Below, in pieces: positions 59,505-64,000 of a stretch of DNA of 64,000 nucleotides (positions are counted from its first letter, which is position 1; every line of letters begins with the position of its first letter). The notes below the pieces were generated by a model that saw nothing but the letters and a program-made list of their open reading frames with translations, was not told the origin of the DNA and did not search any database. The DNA lies in NCBI RefSeq assembly GCF_949987535.1, contig NC_080066.1, positions 135,264,335-135,328,334 on the forward strand, in the 5' to 3' direction. The translations under genes and the position numbers were made by a program. The stretch comes from Balaenoptera acutorostrata. Its lineage: Eukaryota > Chordata > Mammalia > Artiodactyla > Balaenopteridae.

Positions 59505-60506
59505 GAGACATGTACCACAATGTTCATTGCAGCACTATTTACAACAGCCAGGACATGGAGCCAACCTAAATGTCCATCGACAGATGAATGGATAAAGAAG
59601 ATGTGGCACATATATACAATGGAATATTACTCAGCCATAAAAAGAAATGAAATTGAGTTGTTTGTAGTGAGGTGGATGGACCTAGAGTCTGTCATACAGA
59701 GTGAAATAAGTCAGAAAGAGAAAAACAAATACAGTATTCTAATGCATATATATGGAATCTAAAAAAAAAAAGTGGTACTGATGAACCTATTTGCAGGGCA
59801 GGAATAAAGATGTAGACACAGAGAATGGACTTGAGGACATGGGGTGGGAGGGGGAAACTGGGGTGAAGTGAGAGTAGCATAGACATATATACACTACCGA
59901 ATGTAAAATAGTTAGCTAGTGGGAAGCAGCAGCATAGCACAGGGAGATCAGCTCGGTGCTTTGCAATGACCTATAGGGGTTAGATAGGGAGGATGGGAGG
60001 GAGGCTCAAGAGGGAAGGGATATGGGGACATATGTATGCATATAGCTGATTCACTTTGGTGTACAACAGAGACTAACACAGTACTGTGAAGCAATTATAC
60101 TCCAATAAAGATCTATTGGGGCTTCCCTGGTGGCGCACTGATTAAGAATCTGCCTGCCAATGCAGGGGACATGGGTTCGAGCCCTGACCCAGGAAGATCC
60201 CACATGCCGCGGAGCAACTAAGACCATGCGCCACAACTACTGAGCCTGAGCTCTAGAGCCCACAAGCCACAACTACTGAGTCCGCGTGCCACAACTACTG
60301 AAGCCTGTGCACCTAGAGCCCGTGCTCTGCAACAAGAGAAGCCACAACAATTAGAAGCCCATGCACCTCAACGAAGAGTAGCCCCTGCTCAGCACAACTA
60401 GAGAAAGCCCGTGCACAGCAATGAAGACCCAACACAGCCAAAAATAAATGAATGAATTAATTAATTAATTTTTAAAAAAGATCTATTTAAAAAAATTAAG
60501 ATAAAA
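59505..60506 (+). mobile_element. 5'-truncated LINE-1 (last ~80 ORF2 codons plus 3' UTR)
   Basis: Frame 59520-59762 matches the ORF2 C-terminus ([32 protein letters not shown]). It has the standard 3' UTR ending ccaataaagatctatt, split by a type B SINE, then the remaining A-rich tail. Unlike the 50 kb element it has no extra 3' tail. Confidence 0.87.
60118..60476 (+). mobile_element. CHR-type SINE, type B, with 11-bp target duplication
   Basis: aaagatctatt at 60107-60117 and 60477-60487, inside the L1 3' end. Confidence 0.9.
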
Positions 60507-60509
60507 AAG

Positions 60510-60753
60510 TTAAAATGAAAATAAAGAAGTCTCCCTCCTGTTCCCAGCTACCACCTCTCCTCCTCATCCCCTAATTCACTTCCCAGAAATCACCCCTGTT
60601 AACAGTTTCTGCTTCATATTTCCTCAAGTTCTATCAAATTTAACAGAATCTATTGATATTCTATTATGAAAGGTTAGGAATTTATCACAATCTAGCTACC
60701 TTTCCATCTCTGGATTTTATTGCTTATTTGTTATATTTTTATTTTCTAGTGGT
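60510..60753. other. Intergenic, no recognised element
   Basis: C/T-rich to AT-rich spacer (cacctctcctcctcatcccc) with no recognised repeat or exon. Confidence 0.4.
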
Positions 60754-60768
60754 TGCCTTATTTACTTT

Positions 60769-61018
60769 TTTTTTTTAAGTTTTAGTTTTATTTATTTATT
60801 TATTTTTATTTGGTTGCACCACGTCTTAGTTGCGGCAGGTGGGCTCCTTAGTTGCGGCTCACAGGCTCCTTAGTTGTGGCTTGAGGGCTCCTTAGTTGTG
60901 GCATGCAAACTCTTAGTTGTGGCATGCATGTGGGATCTAGTTCCCTGAGCACGGATCGAACCTAGGCCCCCTGCATTGGGAGCACAGAGTCTTACCCACT
61001 GTGCCACCAGGGAAATCC
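60769..61018 (-). mobile_element. CHR-type SINE, type C, antisense, with 15-bp target duplication
   Basis: tgccttatttacttt at 60754-60768 and 61019-61033. Several ccttagttg-type modules, equivalent to the caactaagg modules of plus-strand type C copies. Confidence 0.9.
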
Positions 61019-61033
61019 TGCCTTATTTACTTT

Positions 61034-61901
61034 AAATAACATGTTTAAATGTTTAGGTCTTGATTTATCAAATTTAGTATGGGTTGAGTACCCCCAATGA
61101 AAAATGAGAATAATACCTTCCTTTCTATTTCTCTCTATCTACCTCCCAGTTTCTCTTAGTTGTATTCATATGTGTTTGAATTATATTGTATTTTCCCTTT
61201 TCCATTTCTCCATTCAAGCAAGTAACAGGCTCTGAATTCTAGCACTTCAGGGGAAGTATAGGACAGGGAGGAAAGCAGAATTAGCCTGTAAAATTTGTTA
61301 TGGCTTTTGTTTTCCATAAGCCTAAGGTCATTGAGGAGCTCAGGATTTGAGGGAGAAAGCTTGATGACCTGGAGAAGCAGGAGGTGGGGATAGGCTTCTC
61401 CCCTAGAGATTCCATGAGCGCTGGGTTGTGGTGATGATTTGTGTGCGACTCAAACACTGCTCCATGATGGAACTCTGAGGAGAAGGCAAGCCTCGGAAGA
61501 GGTAGCGATGTCAGGTATCTGGAGAAGGCAGGACCCTAGCACAGGGTTCCCAACCTCTGCTAAGACTCCCATGCCACACATGGGGCCTCAAAGGAGCAGA
61601 GACCTGCTGCATTGGAAACAATCATTCACTGAGGCTCTCAGTTACCTGGGTGTACAGATTACTAATGTCTGGACAGTGCCCGTTCTCTCTGATGCTTTGG
61701 CAACTGTATACCTTGACAGGACCCAGGGAGAGCAGAGAAACCCCAAGAATATCTGTGCTCACATTTCCCATCAATCAGGGCTTATGGGGGAGGTTGGAAG
61801 AGAAAGGGAATACTTTCCAGAGGCAAAAATTAAATTGAAGTGTAGAGAATAAAGTGATATTTCTTAAATACCTGAATATGTTGCCTGAGATTTATACCCT
61901 G
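61034..61901. other. Intergenic, no recognised element
   Basis: A 137-codon frame at 61439-61852 (+) starts in mid-sequence without splice context or known motifs; probably chance. No repeat hallmarks seen. Confidence 0.35.
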
Positions 61902-61914
61902 CCACATAATTTTT

Positions 61915-62216
61915 TTTTATTTTTATTTATTATTTATTTATTATGTTTATTTTTGGCTGTGTTGGGTCTTCGTTTTTGTGTGAGGGCTTTCTCCAGTTGC
62001 GGCGAGTGGGGGCCACTCTTCATCGCGGTGCGCGGGCCTGTCACTATCGCAGCCTCTCTTGTTGCGGAGCAGAGGCTCCAGACGCTCAGGCTCAGTAGTT
62101 GTGGCTCACGGGCCCAGTCGCTCCGCGGCATGTGGGATCTTCCCAGACCAGGGCTCGAACCCGTGTCCCCTGCATTGGCAGGCAGATTCTCAACCACTGT
62201 GCCACCAGGGAAGCCC
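61915..62216 (-). mobile_element. CHR-type SINE, type A, antisense, with 13-bp target duplication
   Basis: ccacataattttt at 61902-61914 and 62217-62229. Confidence 0.92.
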
Positions 62217-62440
62217 CCACATAATTTTTAAATTGTCATGGTTTATGACATTTATATGCACATCTGTAATATAATTATTAAATCTCCTGTGCTTTGGGCA
62301 TTGTTTGATACCCAAAAGTGAAAATGAATAGCTAGCACATATGCTGTTATGATTACGTAAGTATTATTCACTGTGAACCAAATATTGTGCTTGGACTAAT
62401 TTAGAAGGAAACTGAATCCTACGACATTAAAAGTTTGCTG

Positions 62441-62730
62441 CTGGGCTTCCCTGGTGGTGCAGTGGTTGAGAATCTGCCTCTCAATGCAGGGGATACGGGT
62501 TCGAGCCCTAGTCTGGGAAGATCCCACATGCCGCGGAGCAACTAGGCCCGTGAGCCACAACTACTGAGCCTGCGCGTCTGGAGCCTGTGCTCCGCAACAA
62601 GAGAGGCCACGACAGTGAGAGGCCCGCGCACCGCGATGAAGAGTGGCCCCCGCTCGCCGCAACTGGAGAAAGCCCTCGCACAGCAACGAAGACCCAACAC
62701 AGCCAAAAATTAATTAATTCATTCATTAAT
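62441..62730 (+). mobile_element. CHR-type SINE, type A, joined tail-to-tail with an antisense L1
   Basis: Left duplicate aaaagtttgctgct at 62427-62440; a matching aaaggtttgctgct lies at about 63837-63850, beyond the antisense L1, so the L1 sits in this SINE's tail or arrived together with it. Confidence 0.88.
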
Positions 62731-63836
62731 TTTTTTTTCCACACACACACACTGTATTTTATTTTTACAAGAGATAAATAGACTGACACCAAGCATTGTA
62801 CATGGATGACCACAACAAAAGCAACAATGATTGCAATTACCAAACATGAAACACACTCATACTATGTCATAATATTGACATTCAGTCCAGTAATCCTCCA
62901 CTGTAACAGCTCCTTTACTTTGCAGTGAAAATTGATTTGTATATTCTTTGCCTCTGAGTCCTTGTGGGATTTTTTTTTTTTTAATTCAGACAGAAAGTCA
63001 CAAAAATTATACTCATCCTCATCAGTTCACTCAGTCCCATGTAATTAATTTTTTTTTTTCATCTTGATCTTTTGTTAGCACTTTTATGAGTTCATCAGTT
63101 TTTCATTAGAGTTCTGAAAATGCTTATTCATTCAGTTCAGCAGTACAGTCAGTTACCAGAAACCTGTACTTGTCAGAGTCTTTTCCATGAATTTCTTGAA
63201 GACGAAACCCTTTTATAGGAACATATTTGCAAAATCATCAGAGTACACCCAGAACTGTCTGTAAATGACAAAAGACTTAAAAATGACCATGGTTAAAGAT
63301 TTGATGAAAGTTCATAATAATGCAGTTGACAAGAAAATTAGTTATTTCTGAGATATACATTTTAAAGTAATAACTAGGATTATTACTTATAACATTATAC
63401 CAGAACATATAAGATTTTTAGAAGTTTCCTGTAATGTCTGAAACATTTATATTAACATATTTCCATACATATTTCCATACAAATACAAATATAAGATTTT
63501 TAGAAATTTCATGTAATGTCTGAAACATTTATATTAACATATTTCCATACAAATAACCCAATGAAAGTTTAGTATTAGTTGTTTTGTTTGTTTTTTTATA
63601 CTGCAGGTTCTTATTAGGCATCAGTTTTATACACATCACTGTATACATGTCAATCCCAATCGCCCAATTCAGCACACCACCATCCCCACCTCACCGCAGT
63701 TTTCCCCCCTTGGTGTCCATATGTCCATTCTCTACATCTGTGTCTCAACTTCTGCCCTGCAAACTGGCTCATCTGTACCATTTTTCTAGGTTCCACATAC
63801 ATGCATTAATATACGATATTTGGTTTTTTTTAAAAA
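62731..63836 (-). mobile_element. 5'-truncated young LINE-1, antisense, with extended 3' tail
   Basis: Runs from poly-T (62731-62738) through the complement of the same extended 3' tail found at 56.1-57.3 kb. It has two 82-bp units (about 63,420-63,565), then L1 3' UTR and the last ~14 ORF2 codons. Nearly identical to the full-length copy. Confidence 0.9.
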
Positions 63837-63851
63837 AAAGGTTTGCTGCTT

Positions 63852-64000
63852 AAATCCTTCCTTAATTTTTTCTGCTTCTGCTTAGTTGCCACCATTGTTG
63901 TATAACCTGATGTCTTGGATTCTTATTTTTGTGCTGAAGCACTTCCTCAAGTAATTTTTTTCATGTATGGAGCATGAGTGGTAAATTTTTAATTCCCAGA
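63852..64000. other. Right edge, no recognised element
   Basis: About 150 bp of AT-rich spacer after the compound insertion; nothing I can name. Confidence 0.4.

Overview
This is a mammalian nuclear genome window, almost certainly from a cetacean and probably a toothed whale. The main evidence is more than thirty tRNA-derived SINEs of the CHR type (heads reading like cttccctggtggcgcagtgg, with RNA polymerase III A- and B-box-like motifs), together with cetartiodactyl-type LINE-1 3' ends. I saw no prokaryotic feature. SINEs are sorted here into three working types. Type A is CpG-rich and young-looking (gaagagtggccccc body). Type B is longer, with repeated cacaactactga modules. Type C is short, with a ctcccaatgcaggggg or cactgnagggggc head. 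These are my labels, not database names.

Positions 1 to about 36,470 hold one cellular gene on the minus strand, recognised as DLGAP5 (HURP). This mitotic microtubule-binding protein stabilises kinetochore fibres. I located a non-coding first exon and sixteen coding exons (numbered 2-17). Every junction has AG/GT signals, and the phases agree across 2,313 coding bases (771 codons). The last roughly 75 codons, by comparison with the human protein, lie beyond the left edge. The promoter near 36.4-36.8 kb is GC-rich and carries two CCAAT boxes and a CHR-like TTTGAA element, the arrangement expected of a G2/M cell-cycle gene. Introns hold SINEs, old LINEs, MIR, L2, MER20 and Tigger-type DNA transposon remnants, an RPL37A processed pseudogene and a 5'-truncated young L1.

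From about 36.8 to 64 kb I found no convincing cellular coding exon. The stretch is layered with LINE-1 fragments, some nested, and with SINEs. Its centrepiece is a full-length LINE-1 (50,140-57,296) with a 14-bp target-site duplication. It carries an intact ORF1 (301 aa) and an intact ORF2 (1,272 aa) that keeps all visible endonuclease, reverse-transcriptase and cysteine-motif residues.

The most interesting signal is in the 3' tail of that element. Three L1 copies in the window (21.7, 50.1 and 62.7 kb) share a long extra 3' sequence beyond what looks like the normal L1 end. Within it an 82-bp unit is present once, about six times and twice respectively. The two longer copies carry a further ~600 bp that reads like a captured 3' UTR. 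I interpret this as an L1 lineage with serial 3' transduction and an expanding tandem repeat. That is an inference that genome-wide searches can test. There is no sign of a new multi-gene system.
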